A DNA stretch of 64,000 bases from Mixophyes australis (lineage: Eukaryota; Chordata; Amphibia; Anura; Limnodynastidae), in assembly GCA_036250195.1 (NCBI GenBank), contig JAVHZZ010000010.1, forward strand, positions 82,446,757 to 82,510,756, read 5' to 3'. Below the pieces are notes generated by a model, which ran no database searches, was not told where the DNA came from, and worked only from the letters and a program-made list of their open reading frames with translations. The translations under genes were made by a program, and so were the position numbers. This document shows, piece after piece, positions 12,176 through 24,279 of the stretch (position 1 is its first letter; every line of letters begins with the position of its first letter).

Positions 12176-13751
12176 TAGAATGAGTCTAGAACCAGGCTAA
12201 TTGTGGTATTCTCTTTTAGCAGCTACCTTTCCTTTAGAGCCGAGTATGCTTACTGGTACTTGGTTGCCCCTGGGTCTTATGCATGTGGTAGTAGAGGCTT
12301 ATTCTTTGGAGGGTGCTAGAAAAATGGCAGACACTAGGGCAATTACAGAAATGACAACTAGCCAGGAGTAGGAGGTAAAACATAAACTGAGGGCTGTGCA
12401 AATAGTCCAAAACATCCAGGTCGAGGTCTGGGAGACACCAAGCAATGAATAGTCTTGGTCCTAGGTCAGTCGGCTATCCAAAGAAAGGTCAGGGTCCAAG
12501 CAGAGGTTAGAGAGTCAGGAATATGAACAATAGGAGCACTCTTACACAGTACACTGCACCAACTATGTGCTGTAAGACTAAGTAACTGCAGGCAGTCAAT
12601 CAGTCGGACGACTCAGAAGCAATTACATGATTGTGAATTCAAGCTACCCATCCATTGGCTTGGCAACAACGCTAAAAACCAAGAGGTTGAAGGGGAGGCG
12701 CAAAGGGCATGTGTACAACCATATTTAGAGTTGTGCATATGTGGCGCTTGCAATCCCTTGAGCTTGGAGAGGCAACTCAGGGGCATTACCATGTAAATGC
12801 AGTACAGCAAGGACGTACAGATACAACTCAGATCAGCACCTATATGTGGGCACACATGAACTCGGTGTAAAACATGCACAGATTAAGCACTGACTACTTG
12901 TGTTTCTATGCAAAGGGATATTCAACAGTGATCTATATGTTCATTTTCATTGATCTACAAATTTCATTTTAATTTGAATACTGAAGGATTTAATTTCAAA
13001 AATAATTATTTTCTATATAAGAAATGAACACTTTCATATGAGTTTCTGATGTGATGTGTTAAAGAACATTGAATAATAATGAACTAAAATGAAAATATAT
13101 TTTTTAATTCCATATACATGTGCATTAGACACTACAATCGTGCTTGTTAATATGGCAGGAGCCTCACATCACTACTATATGCTGTGGACCCTGCTCCTTC
13201 CACTATCTTTCAGTCCTGCTTGCTTTCACCCCTCACATCATGACAATGCCACTGGTACATGCACTCACTAGCACATTCACATGTGTGGACAGGTCACGGC
13301 TTCCCACACTGATCTCCTGAAATATTCTGTGCTGCTGTGAGCACACTGATGATCCCACTGACTACTACTTTTCCATCATTGCATACTTTAAAACTATGGA
13401 GACGACTGATAACAAAAATGTGCTCCTACCCCAGTAACAATTCAAGCTACACTAAATCTAGCAGATACAATAAAGTGAGTGACTATTTGTGTAAACAGGA
13501 GATGTTTAAAGGCCTTGATGTAAAGGAGAAAAAATTGTTGGAAATGCAAATTAAGGTGAAGTGAATCCCATGAATTCATCGTATATTCCACAACAAAACA
13601 ACATGGTATGAGTCATTTTAATTTCCATAATCTCTTAGATATTCCAGATACATGTATGCGTCGCATATATTATTTTGACTTAGCAATGAATCCTATAACT
13701 AGCTTATCCCAGTGCGTTCTGCACATGACAGTGTCATATTGGAGACATTTT
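12176..13751. other. Unannotated intronic stretch
   Basis: Contains no recognised repeat or exon. The small ORFs at 12613-12879, 13089-13271 and 13337-13564 have no similarity that I can identify and no splice-site support. Confidence 0.5.
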
Positions 13752-14237
13752 GGACTTGATTCATTAAGGAACGTAAACGCCGATACGTGCTGTAAAATTG
13801 TTTGCATGTGCTCAGAACAGGACTATGAGCCAGTGAACGCTGCAACATCTAAGTTCTCTTTGAGCGCACAGTACCCTTACGAGAGCCTATGTAGTTCACA
13901 AGCAGGACGGGGAGGGGAATGGGCGTAGTTATGTAGTCAATATACAGTAAGGGGGTGCCAAGCCTGAGCGATCTAGGCAACATCTGCTTCAAAGTTTGGG
14001 CATCTCTAAGGTACTTGGATTTTTGTTGTATCTCTTGCATTAGATGCAGGGCAGGTGTGAGTGCCAATTGATAGTGATGACGGTTGCGAATGCATGCTAG
14101 AACGTGTGTGCAATCAGGATCAATGGTAAAAATGCATTTTATGTACAGTAGTCTCTAATAACATTAAGATACATGCATTCAATGGGATTTAAAAAAAAAT
14201 AAATACTTTTTCTAATATTTTTTTAATTAATGACTAT

Positions 14238-14570
14238 GGGCCTGATTCATTAAGGATCTTAACTTGAGAAACTTCTTATTTCAGTCTCCTGGACAAAACC
14301 ATGTTACAATGCAAGGGGTGCAAATTAGTATTCTGTTTTGCGCATAAGTTAAATACTGACTGTTTTTTCATGTAGCACACAAATATCAACTTTAAATTTC
14401 AGTGTACAAATAAGCTATCAAGTATTTGTGTGTTACATGACAAAACAGGCAGTATTTAACTTATGTGCAAAATAGAAAACTAATTTGCACCCCTTGCATT
14501 ATAACATGGTTTTGTCCAGGAGACTGAAATAAGAAGTTTCTTAAGTTAAGATCCTTAATGAATCAGGCCC
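14238..14570. mobile_element. Family C palindromic MITE, copy 5
   Basis: Starts GGGCCTGATTCATTAAGG, ends CCTTAATGAATCAGGCCC, and is flanked by TAT on both sides (14235-14237, 14571-14573). The long arms pair almost throughout. This is the best-preserved copy of the family. Confidence 0.92.
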
Positions 14571-14816
14571 TATATTATTAACAGATGACAATCATTTTTT
14601 ATTTTTTTTCTGTGCGTTCTTTTGAGACTTAACATTCCACATATGCATTGGACGTATCTTGCAGTGTATTGTTTCTGTCAAAGAAGAGCGCACCTAGACC
14701 TGTATTCAACAAGAGACATTTCTTCAGGTCCGTTCCTAGTTGAATATGGACATTCGTACACCCAAATTAGGTACAGTTTAAAAAGAAAACGCAATTTACA
14801 TTCATTCTGCGTGCCT

Positions 14817-15384
14817 TATACCACTTTCATACTGCCGCCCCGGCAATATCCCGGGTTGTTAACTCGGAATATTGCCGGGGCACAGGGCAGTATAGATAAG
14901 AAGATTCCCGGGTCGGGCGGGTTCATACTGCACCTGCCCAACCCGGGTTTTAGAAAAAAAAAAGTGTAAAAAAAGATTTTAATGAAAAAAAAATACATAA
15001 CAAATGTTTACTTAACTTATTTTCAGCCAGCGGTGTCTCCGGTGCGTTGCCGGCTGTCAGGGGGACCTCTGGGTACTAAAATGACGTCATTTCTAGTCCA
15101 TTAGTTATGTATTTTTTATTAATTAAAATCTTTTTTTTTTTACTTCCACATTTTTTTTTTTTACAGTATGAATGGTGAGACCCGGGAATTACACGGGTTG
15201 CACCATTCATACTGCAGGCGAGCGGGGTCCAACCCGGGAATTACCCCTTGCAAAATCCCGGGTCTAAGTCCCGGGATTTTAGACCCGGGATTTTGTGGTT
15301 GGACTATTCATACTGCACCAAGACCCGGGTTTTTTAGCGTGCCTCTGCAAAAACCCGGGTTTTTGGTGCAGTATGAATGGGGTA
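14817..15384. repeat. CCCGGG-rich inverted repeat block (family J)
   Basis: The segment opens with CACTTTCATACTGCCGCCCC and closes with GGTGCAGTATGAATGGGG. Inside are many copies of ACCCGGGTTTT or CCCGGGATTTT and their complements, repeated CATACTGCA blocks, and complementary A- and T-runs near 14950 and 15130. It looks like two or more nested foldback units. It is GC-rich in the arms and AT-rich in the middle. Confidence 0.7.
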
Positions 15385-15403
15385 TTAATGAATCAGGCCT
15401 TTT

Positions 15404-16209
15404 GGTTTAAAGACTTGTCTTCTTATGTTTAATTAAATATCAAAATAAAGCATGACATCAGTCTTTGTCTTTGTGGAAAACAATAGTGAAACACTTGCAA
15501 CTGCTAAAAACATTATACCAGTCGCTATTTTCAATATTATTTTAAAACATTTAGTAATCATCAGACATTATGTGAAGCTTTACAACAGGCTAAGAATAGA
15601 GATAATGATATGCATACAAACAGATTTGCATTCACAAGTTGGCACAAATAGTAAAGAAAGCCTTGCTAATGAGCGCTTACAATCTGAAGGGATAGGAGCC
15701 ATCTGAGATATACTAAATGCTAAAGGTGACTGGGGTATATAATTGGTATATATAGGTAGCGTAAAATAGGAGGAGAGAAGAGGTTAAGTAGTATTCAGAG
15801 GTACTGTAGAGGGAATAGCCCCCTAAATAGGTGGATATTAAGGATGTGTTTGAATGATGCAAAGTTGGGGAAGAGTCTGGTGCTTGGGGCACCATTGAAG
15901 TATTATAAGATGTAATAGTGAGTAGACATTATAAGAGGGAAGGAAATCACTACAGAATCAAATTGGTCATTGGTCACGTTGGCAATCTAATAATAAGCAG
16001 AGTTATGTAGGTAAGGAACAGTCTTTTAAATCTGATTTTGGAGGGTACAGAGAGCCAGTGCAGGGCACGTTCTAGAGCAGATACAGCTATAGAGCGTATG
16101 TAGAAGCTTAGAAAGCCTTTAGGATAGACTAGAGCAGAGGGCATTTTAGAAGACCAGTTAAGAGGCATTTACAGTAATCAATGCAGGAAATTATGAGAGA
16201 GTCTTAGAC
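15404..16209. other. Unannotated intronic stretch
   Basis: No recognised exon or repeat family. Several short overlapping ORFs look incidental. Confidence 0.5.
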
Positions 16210-16381
16210 CTAGATTTACTAAACTGCGGGTTTGAAAAAGTGGAGATGTTGCCTATAGCAACCAATCAGATTCTGGCTGTCATTTTGTAGAATGTGCTAA
16301 ATAAATGACAGCTAGAATCTGATTGGTTGCTATAGGCAACATCTCCACTTTTTCAAACCCGCAGTTTAGTAAATATACCCT
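16210..16381. mobile_element. Family A palindromic MITE, copy 3
   Basis: TAGATTTACTAAACTGCGGG at the left pairs with CCCGCAGTTTAGTAAATATA at the right; the inner arms carry GTTGCCTATAGCAACCAATC and its complement. TTAG occurs just outside both ends. Confidence 0.9.
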
Positions 16382-17157
16382 TTAGTAGCTTAGTGGACTT
16401 CTCTGTATTGTACTTTAATAGTAAATTAAAGCTGGGGCTCCGTGAGCAGTTGAGCATTTATATAGAATGTTTATGGCAGCAGTTAGTAAGAGGCAGATTA
16501 CAATAGATGACATCACATGATTTGCACACTGATTTCTGCTTTATAGCAGTTTATCACGCTATTTCACTACACATGCCTTAATAACCCGACACTTTTTCAA
16601 CGTGCTTTGATATGTCCCTTGATGGACATGCTGGTACAGCAATATGCATTACAAGCCATGAAGTAGTGGGAGCAAAAAGGGGAGAGTTGTGAGGAGCAGT
16701 AATATGAGGGAGATTTATTGAAAGTGCTTTCACAGCAGTAAGAGGTATATTTCTCTTATCCATCACTTCAGCACTCTGGACAGAGCTTCTGAATAAACAT
16801 TAATGACAAGTTACACAGACAGCTATGCTAAACAAGCTCACTCCCTTCTTCTCCTGCACTGACAGCTCACCCCACCCAGTCTCAGCTCCCTCCTCCTACT
16901 CAGTCCCATCGCTGGCCCTTTAACTGCTCCATGTCTCTTCTTCCCCTAAGGCTTCTGCTGACTCAGTTTAGGCTCTAGGGTCTGGTGGTTGTGACAGCCT
17001 AGCTGTGGCCAGTCTGGAAGCTAGGTACAAAAGAATCTGGGAATACATAGAGAAAGGCAGAGGAATGCGCATAAATCAGATTGCTAGCTCATGGGAATAG
17101 ATATATTTCTTGTGTACTCAGATGCTACTCATTTACAGTAAGTCAAAAGCTTTTAGT
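16382..17157. other. Unannotated intronic stretch
   Basis: Includes a C/T-rich segment near 16840-16960. No exon or repeat was recognised. Confidence 0.5.
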
Positions 17158-17186
17158 CTATGTATGTATGTATGTATGTATGTATG

Positions 17187-17235
<49 letters not shown>

Positions 17236-17236
17236 A
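17158..17236. repeat. (TATG)n(TA)n microsatellite
   Basis: TATG repeats pass into a pure TA run. Confidence 0.97.
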
Positions 17237-18013
17237 TGATGTGTCTCTGGAACAGTCCCCAGAGACGCATTGACACAATATTCCGGTTGAAATCTCCTCG
17301 CTCGCCATAGAGGTGCGCAGAAAGATGAGCAGAGATTCCTTACCGTAATACGTGGCAATGTGCGTGGACGTAGATAAAGGCGAAGCTGATTCTCAGTCTA
17401 ATGTGGATGGGGTGGCCCATAACCACATATGGCCCTGTAAGACATATGGAGCTATGAGGACATTTTCCATTTGTACCCAACATGTTAACAGTGACCAGGC
17501 TTTCAGTGGGACCTCTGGGGCAATTGTAGCTGCTATGTTATGCTTTGTTAAAAGGAGGTTTAACAGCCGACCCCGTCTCTTATGCAGATGCATTCATTTC
17601 TGTCTGTGTATGTGTGTGGAGAAGTAATATATACACTTGTGTAGTCAACCTTTTAGTGGGATAAATGCCCATTCATTAGGAACTAATCTTTGATGAATGA
17701 GACACTTTGTGAGTGAGGACAATAAGGGTAAAATATTAATTAGTAATACAACGGCAAACAAAACGATTAAATAAAACAAAGTGGAAGATAATGTAATCAA
17801 ATGCATTAGTAATAATAGTAGTAAAAAAAACGTAAAATAGATAAACATAAATATAATAAAAGTAAAATAAATTAGGTGGAATATGGGTAGGATGGGGGAA
17901 GATCTGTGGCATGTGAATAAAAGGTGGGTAGATACAAGTAAAGTAGAGATAATGCAGTAGAAGTGAAAGAATATATTTTGGAGTGGCGAGAAAATGTACT
18001 AGTGCACTCTTCA
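17237..18013. other. Unannotated intronic stretch
   Basis: The GC-balanced part at 17240-17600 has overlapping ORFs on both strands without recognisable similarity. It may be an old transposon fragment. The rest is AT-rich. Confidence 0.4.
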
Positions 18014-18520
18014 AGGGTGCACTATTTACTAAGCGGCAGCTTTGAAAAAGTGAAGATGTTGCCGATAGCAACCAATCAGCTTCTAGCTGTCATTTTGTAG
18101 AATCATCATCATCATCACCATTTATTTATATAGCGTCACTAATTCCGCAGCGCTGTACAGAGAACTCATTCACATCAGTCCCTGCCCCATTGAGGCTTAC
18201 AATCTAAATTCCCTAACATACACACACAGAGGTCAATTTTGATAGAAGCCAAATAACCTACTAGTATGTTTTTTGGAGTGTGGGAGGAAACCGGAGCACC
18301 CAGTGGAAACCCACACAAACACGGGGAGAACATACAAACTCCACACAGATAAGGCCATGGTTGAGAATTGAACTCATGACCCCAGTGCTGTGAGGCAGAA
18401 GTGCTAACCACTTAGCCACCGTGCTGCCCATGTACTAAATAAATTATAACTAAAATCTGATTGGTTGCTATAAGCAACAACTCCACTTTTTCAAACCCGC
18501 CGTTTAGTAAATATACCCCC
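18014..18520. mobile_element. Family A palindromic MITE, copy 4, split by a SINE
   Basis: The left arm (ATTTACTAAGCGGCAGC to CATTTTGTAGAAT) and the right arm (TGTACTAAATAAATT to GTTTAGTAAATATACCCCC) are separated by a reverse SINE at 18103-18430. The insertion is at the loop of the palindrome. Confidence 0.88.
18103..18430 (-). mobile_element. tRNA-derived SINE, copy 3 (reverse, nested in MITE)
   Basis: Begins with CATCATCATCATCACC and TTTATTTATATAGCG (complement of the SINE tail) and ends GCCACCGTGCTGCCC (complement of the tRNA-like head). The copy is complete. Confidence 0.92.
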
Positions 18521-18882
18521 TTGGAATTTTATTGAAACCTTAAAGTTATCCAATTTTCACCTTTTCAGGTTCCTCAAATTCTACAAACCCAACAATTCTA
18601 AGCCAATAGTAGACAGTTGGACTCCGACTAAGGCAGAAGAACCTTTACAACAGCTAAGTGCTTTTACCACAGATGTTTACTGCTCCACAGACATTCCTCT
18701 GTCAGCAAGATTAGCTCTGCACATGAATTCTAAAATAGCTGCGTGCCAATCATACAGCATCACAATTGTGTCAAAAGCGCAGATGCTGCAAAACTGGAAG
18801 AAAATCTTCCATCCCACATTTGTTTGTGAACTTCCTACATATGTCTGCGTGAAACCACAGAGAATAAGGCAGAATGTGTGAT
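18521..18882 (+). other. Weak candidate exon or fossil ORF
   Basis: A pyrimidine-rich tract ending in CACCTTTTCAG at about 18567 is followed by about 100 open codons to a stop at 18880-18882. The opposite strand is also open for 131 codons (18677-19072). The translation has a mixed, protein-like composition (for example a TKAEEPLQQLSAF segment), but I recognise no family. It has no nearby donor before the stop. It could be a terminal exon, an old transposon piece, or chance. Confidence 0.2.
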
Positions 18883-19519
18883 TTTCAGGCTGGAATTGGT
18901 GCAGTACAGGCTGAAATGTAAACTGGAGAAACAATTCCATCATATAGTGCTTGTAATGTACTAATTCTAAGTGACTGGCTTTAATTATACAGTAGTGGAC
19001 ACATTTCAGCCATCGTGATACTAATGCTGTCTCTGATAATGGGTGAAACATGCTGACTATCTTATAATTCAATACAATTCACCAAGAATGATCTCGTTAT
19101 TGTGAGGATGCTCTTTCACCAATTTATATTTAAGAATATATACCTTCAGATATTACAATATATTGTTGGACAATCAGAAACTCAGAATAAATGAGTTATT
19201 TTTTTTGTGGTTTTTTTTTAATTCCATGCCATAAAGATTTTCTGTCTTTATAGTATATTTTAAATAGTATTCAGTGCCAAAATACTGTCATTCAAAGCAA
19301 AAAGCCATTTTATGGGTCAAATCAGCATTTACCCTATCAATTCACCATGGACTAACACAGCTATGATTGCACTAGATAAGTCAGCTAAAAATGGTTGTTC
19401 TCCCTGTTATATATGAGAATGCAACTTTTTAAAATATGACCATGTAAATGGGCAAAGCAGACATCATATGAAGGCATATATTTTATTACCATACAATACA
19501 AAGGGGCATACAACACCAA
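18883..19519. other. Unannotated intronic stretch
   Basis: AT-rich, with a T-run near 19200. Nothing recognised. Confidence 0.5.
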
Positions 19520-19696
19520 GGGGTAAATTTATCAAGCTGCGGGTTTAAAAAAGTGGAGATGTTGCCCATAGCAACCAATCAGATTCTAGCTGTCATTTTG
19601 TAGAATGTACTAAATAACTGATAACTAGAATCTGATTGGTTGTTATGGGCAACACCTCCACCTTTTTCAAACCTCACAGCTTGATTAGTTTACCCC
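19520..19696. mobile_element. Family A palindromic MITE, copy 5
   Basis: GGGGTAAATTTATCAAGCTG at the left; the right end has AGCTTGATTAGTTTACCCC. The core CATAGCAACCAATCAGATTC and its complement are present. Confidence 0.9.
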
Positions 19697-20357
19697 AAGT
19701 GTAATTACACCTTAAAGCAGTAGCACAGAACATTGTCCACTATTGTACCCCAGTTATTCTGATTTCAAGGTGTACTAACATACATAGTTTATGCTGTATG
19801 TTATTACGCCAGCTTGGAAATGGTGAGAAAACAAGAGGGTCCGCACACCCATGTAACACTGCTGTTATTGCGCTTTGATGAAAGTTATTGGAAGGGGAAT
19901 GCAATCCGGATTATCTGACAGCAAACAAACTGCCCAGTGAGATTAAACAGAAGGACAGAGGGAGACACAGAATGGAACAGAATATCACAGAGGGCGATAG
20001 AGGGGAAAAAGGAGCAACATAAAAAAGAGAATAATAATTATAATTATTAAAATAATGTAAATTCCAGAGATGAAGCTAACAGAAATAATAATGTTGTTAT
20101 CTTGCTTTATTCCCAGCTGAAGCCATCGGCCCCTTTGGTTAGAACCAGAATTCTGTTTACCATATTGGCAAACTAGAGCAATGCCTAGAGCTGTGTTGTC
20201 ATGGTTAACCTCCTTATACCTAAGGAGGAGGGGGTGTTGGGAGAATGGTATAACCATACGGAGGGCATAGCTACAGATTTAGGGCACATTCATTCACAAT
20301 GCCTCGGGCAGCCCTGGCCATACTGGGGTTATGCTGCTACTGCCAATTACTATATAG

Positions 20358-20528
20358 ATTAAACACAATCAGAGCATCCGGGCAGCACACTGTCCCTACC
20401 TGTCACTGCTGAATGGACCTGCACATAGTATGCAGCCGCCGGCAGCCTCAGATGTAAAAAAGGGGGCGGGGCCTAAATCGCCCCCCCTAAATCGCCCCGG
20501 GTAGAAGAATTCTCTAGATCCGCCCCTG
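20358..20528 (-). mobile_element. hAT-like MITE (family G), copy 1, truncated
   Basis: Contains AAACACAATCAGAGCATCC, GGACCTGCACATAGTATGC and CCTAAATCGCCCC in the order of one arm of the element at 47118-47427. It ends TAGATCCGCCCCTG, the complement of that element's left terminus. The other arm is missing or unrecognisable to the left. Confidence 0.75.
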
Positions 20529-21390
20529 TTCCTGATGCACTTTTTCAGCCTTTTCCAACGTGTGTCCCGTCTGCGTCTTGATCCGTCTATGGTTGTTTTT
20601 GCGGGTTAACACCCATAGTATCTAAATTATTCACGGTCACGCCTACATAACTCCGTGTTCCACCCTTTCCCTCCTACTGAGACGCAAGCTGTCGCAGTGT
20701 ACACTGCAGACAGAACTGATGCTTACTGCGCGTCGGTGAAAATGTGCACAATGAGACTGAAATGGACTTTGCGTCGACTCTAAATGAGGCCCTATGACTG
20801 TAAGTTCTTGGGAGCAATGTAACAACCAAAGTGTGCGGTGGTATGTCCGAGTCTGCCACAAAAACACTCATGCACAAAGTATATAATTTAAAAATAGTTT
20901 ATTCTAACATATAAAAAAACCATATTAGGTACAACCAATGTGGGCTGTTATCGGTGCCAAACCAATTATTAGCGAGGTAGGTGCACCTACCCGCCAACCA
21001 GATATTGGGAGCAATGCCCTCTTACTGTATGTAAACATAGTCACTTTATGATAACTGTATATCCATATGTTGGTATGATATAAAAAATGCATATTAATAG
21101 TAATAATAAAAAAATTACTGGACATACTAAGAATCACTCACCAACTGCAATATATGTGAACAATGAAAGCAGCTTATTTGAGGAAGTTGTATCTATTTGT
21201 CTACCTATTTTTGCTTTTGACAACCATCCCTGTAAGATCCTTTAATGGGACTGCAGATCCAGAAGGAAGAGTAAAGACATCACTTCAAAATCCTGATTAC
21301 TGTCACTTTAAGCTTCATTAAATTCAACTTAGCCATTTTCTCCTAATATACTTCTAGTATGAACATTATTTCAATAAATAATGACACTAA
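20529..21390. other. Unannotated intronic stretch
   Basis: Short inverted blocks occur near 20700-20770. No exon or named repeat was recognised. Confidence 0.5.
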
Positions 21391-21566
21391 GGGCTAGATT
21401 TACTAAGCTGCGGGTTTGAAAAAGTGGGGATGTTGCCTATAGCAACCAATCAGATTCTAGCTTTCATTTATTTAGTACCTTCTACAAAATGACAGCTAGA
21501 ATCTGATTGGTTGCTATAGGCAACATCCCCACTTTTTCAAACCCGCAGCTTAGTAAATCTAGCCCT
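21391..21566. mobile_element. Family A palindromic MITE, copy 6
   Basis: Very well preserved palindrome: GGGCTAGATTTACTAAGCTG and its exact complement at the right end, flanked by TAA on both sides. A 3-bp TAA duplication is typical of PIF/Harbinger elements. Confidence 0.95.
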
Positions 21567-21684
21567 AAGGGGTTGTTGCGTTTGTCTTTATTTCATGTGT
21601 CACAGTTGTGTACTCAAATCTTTTATTACATTGTGATTTATGTGCATAATAATGCACTTTCCCACATGAATCATTACTTGAAGC

Positions 21685-21800
21685 ACACCTTCCAACTGTC
21701 CTAATTTAGGCAGGACAGTCCCGACTTGAGGTCTCTGCCTCACTGTCCCGATCGGGGCAGCTTTGTCCTGCGGGACGGGAAGTATCTCCTGTTCACTGCT
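21685..21800. repeat. Family F repeat (ACTGTCCC)
   Basis: CTTCCAACTGTCCTAATTTA, GGACAGTCCCGACTTGAGG and CACTGTCCCGATCGGGGC form a chain of short inverted repeats, related to the segment at 49269. Confidence 0.6.
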
Positions 21801-21892
21801 GTACTGCAAAACTATTTTATTAATATTACACTCACAAGAGAATTTTGGATTGTTAAGACCAGTGCATGTGGGTCTATGTCTCTTCCTGCTGT

Positions 21893-22037
21893 CCTGCGGG
21901 TTTGAAAAAGTGGAGATGTTGCCTATAGCAACCAATCAGATTTTTGCTGTCATTTTGTAGAATGTATAAATGACAGCTAGAATCCGATTGGTTGCTATAG
22001 GCAACATCTCCACTTTCTCAAACCCGCAGTTTACCCC
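21893..22037. mobile_element. Family A palindromic MITE, copy 7 (left end lost)
   Basis: Starts inside the arm at CTGCGGGTTTGAAAAAG and ends AACCCGCAGTTTACCCC. It lies only 326 bp from copy 6, separated by the family F repeat. Confidence 0.88.
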
Positions 22038-23629
22038 TAGATCTTACTACCTTACTTGCAACACCATTTATCTACTTGCAGGGTGTTCTTTCTATTCAAG
22101 CAAAAATGGGTGCATGACTTCACAAAACAATGTGTATTCTGCAAAGCCACAGTTTAGCAGCTATTTAAATGACCCTTCCTGCATTAAAGCAGCAGTGTCA
22201 TACCACTGGCGAAGAACAACAAACATGAGTGGAATACGAAAGTAAAGCTTAAGCCACACATGGCACAATCTTAACTAGAGCTCAGAGAAACAGATCAGAC
22301 TTCAGTTTGGCCACTCACATCAGTGCTCAGATTGTATGAGATACAGCTGTTTGACATTTGGGCTGAGCATTCACTGGAGCCGTTTAGTGCAATTAAAATA
22401 TGGTTGCCGACATAAGGGTCATCCATGGTGACCATCTGACCAATTTACCAACTTGTCCAAACAATTCTAGTCTTATTATAATTGGGCATAGAGGTTGTTT
22501 TGGGACCACACCCTGCAATACATTGGATGTGATGAGAAGAGATTATAGAGAGCATTATGCAGACATGGCTGATTCTAGATGTGTAAGGAATATGAGGAAA
22601 GCTAGAGAGAGTCAGATGGGAAAGGAGTGTATTTGGTAGAAGAGATACGAGAACATGAAAGGACAGGAACATAACAGAAAGCTTTGAGGAAAAGAGAGAA
22701 TGAAAAAAGATGAGGGATAAAAAGAGAGTTATGAGGACAGAGAGGAATAAGCAGACAGCAGATGGAAGAAGAACCTTAAGGGAAATTGCAAGAGATTAAC
22801 TTTCAAAGCCAGAGATACCCGTCGAGGGTCCGGATTTATCAAAGACAGTTCTGTTTTTTGGAGTACATTCCAGTGTGTTAGCATTCATCCCAAAGTACAT
22901 GTTGCTGTACCGCTGCAAGAAATACTGTTACAAATGAGCGTTACAAATATGCAGCTTGTCAGTAAAGCAGTATAAAGCCAAGTGTGTACGTGTTATCAGG
23001 CTGGAAGCACACACTACAGCATGCTGCTGGTACGAGTCTCTCACCTACAGTCTTACTTTTTTCAATAAAATCATCTTTGAGGTAAGCATCTCCCCATATG
23101 TTATTATCATACCTTGCCAGGCCCTGGAGTGCACCTGTCACCAGGCAGAGAGCGCTCCTGGTGTCTGCACACCATGGAGGAAGCCATATTGTGGTCTGTT
23201 GCATTCTCAGTCATGTTACCGGCCCCTAGTGAATGTATCTGACACTGCTCTGACATAGGTACCGGTTCTGCCCACAGTGTGTAGGCAATGGGGGCACATT
23301 CATTGCAAAATGTAACATTATAAGTGACAGAACTGGAGATTGTCCCTCTCATACTTATATATTGTATATTGTCTCCCTCACCCTCACTTATGCTCAGTGA
23401 ACTCTAGATTGTGAATGCATTGAATAAATTCAATAGGGTGCAGCCGAATGGAACATGGGAAACGCACATTATATATTATGCACCCAATATGTTATGTATA
23501 TATCATATAAATACTTCATAATTAGTCCATTTAAATTTTATTGAATAATTGGTAATAACGGGACCCTATATCATGATTGTACAGTATGTTCTGGTTATTA
23601 CAGCTTGATAAAGAGACTTGGGCCTAGAT
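22038..23629. other. Unannotated intronic stretch
   Basis: Contains overlapping ORFs at 22956-23352 on both strands with no recognised family and no splice support. The GA-rich part near 22620-22790 is low complexity. Confidence 0.45.
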
Positions 23630-23797
23630 TTACTAAGCTGAGGGTTTGAAAAAAATGGGGATGTTGCCTATAGCAACCAATCAGATTCTAGCTTTCATTT
23701 ATTTAGTGCTGTCTACAAAATGACAGCTAGAATCTGATTGGTTGCTATAGGCAACATCCCCACCTTTTCAAACCCGTAGCTTAGTAAATCTAGTCCT
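23630..23797. mobile_element. Family A palindromic MITE, copy 8
   Basis: GGCCTAGATTTACTAAGCTG at the left and AGCTTAGTAAATCTAGTCCT at the right, with both CTATAGCAACCAATCAG and its complement inside. Confidence 0.92.
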
Positions 23798-24279
23798 AGG
23801 AAGTCTGGAAATATGGCTCTAGAATCATGTCATCTGTTTCAACAGATTGCAAATGAAAGACATGTTTAACTTGATTAAGGTATTAAGAACCACATGTGAG
23901 GACACTGAGAAGCAATGTTGACCACACTGCAAAAATTACCCCACTGGTAAAACAAAAATACAGTCAAAATGTGAGAAGTGGATTACATAATTAAAAATAT
24001 ATCTAAACAGATAACAGTATGGTTCTTCCAATACCACTGGCAGCGTCCATGGATAAACATCTGACCCATTTTTTCATGCTACTTGGTAATGTCAATTCTA
24101 TATTTAAGGAAGATATTGGGTTAAAGGGGAGTAGGGCATAGTCAATATCAATATTGTTCCATGCGGATTCTTCTTTATGCCTCCGATGTAAAAATACTCA
24201 GCAATATATTAAAAAAAAGAAATTTCAGGATGGAGTAAAATGATAAGACTTTGAAATGTCTTCTGCATTGTTATTATAG

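Larger units (their letters stand above)
13752..15403. mobile_element. Possible large composite element with family C-like ends
   Basis: GGACTTGATTCATTAAGGAA at the left is complementary to TTAATGAATCAGGCC at the right, about 1.65 kb apart. Between them lie a complete family C element (14238-14570) and a CCCGGG-rich palindromic block (14817-15384). One reading is an old element that received two later insertions. The ends alone are thin evidence. Confidence 0.4.

Noticed and set aside
7206..14570. CRISPR-like direct repeats (family C blocks recurring)
   Set aside because: Spacing is irregular, the repeats are long palindromes with target duplications, and the genome is vertebrate.
18677..19072. 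131-codon minus-strand ORF
   Set aside because: The longest non-repeat ORF, but without similarity I recognise; it overlaps an open frame on the other strand and is kept only as a weak observation.
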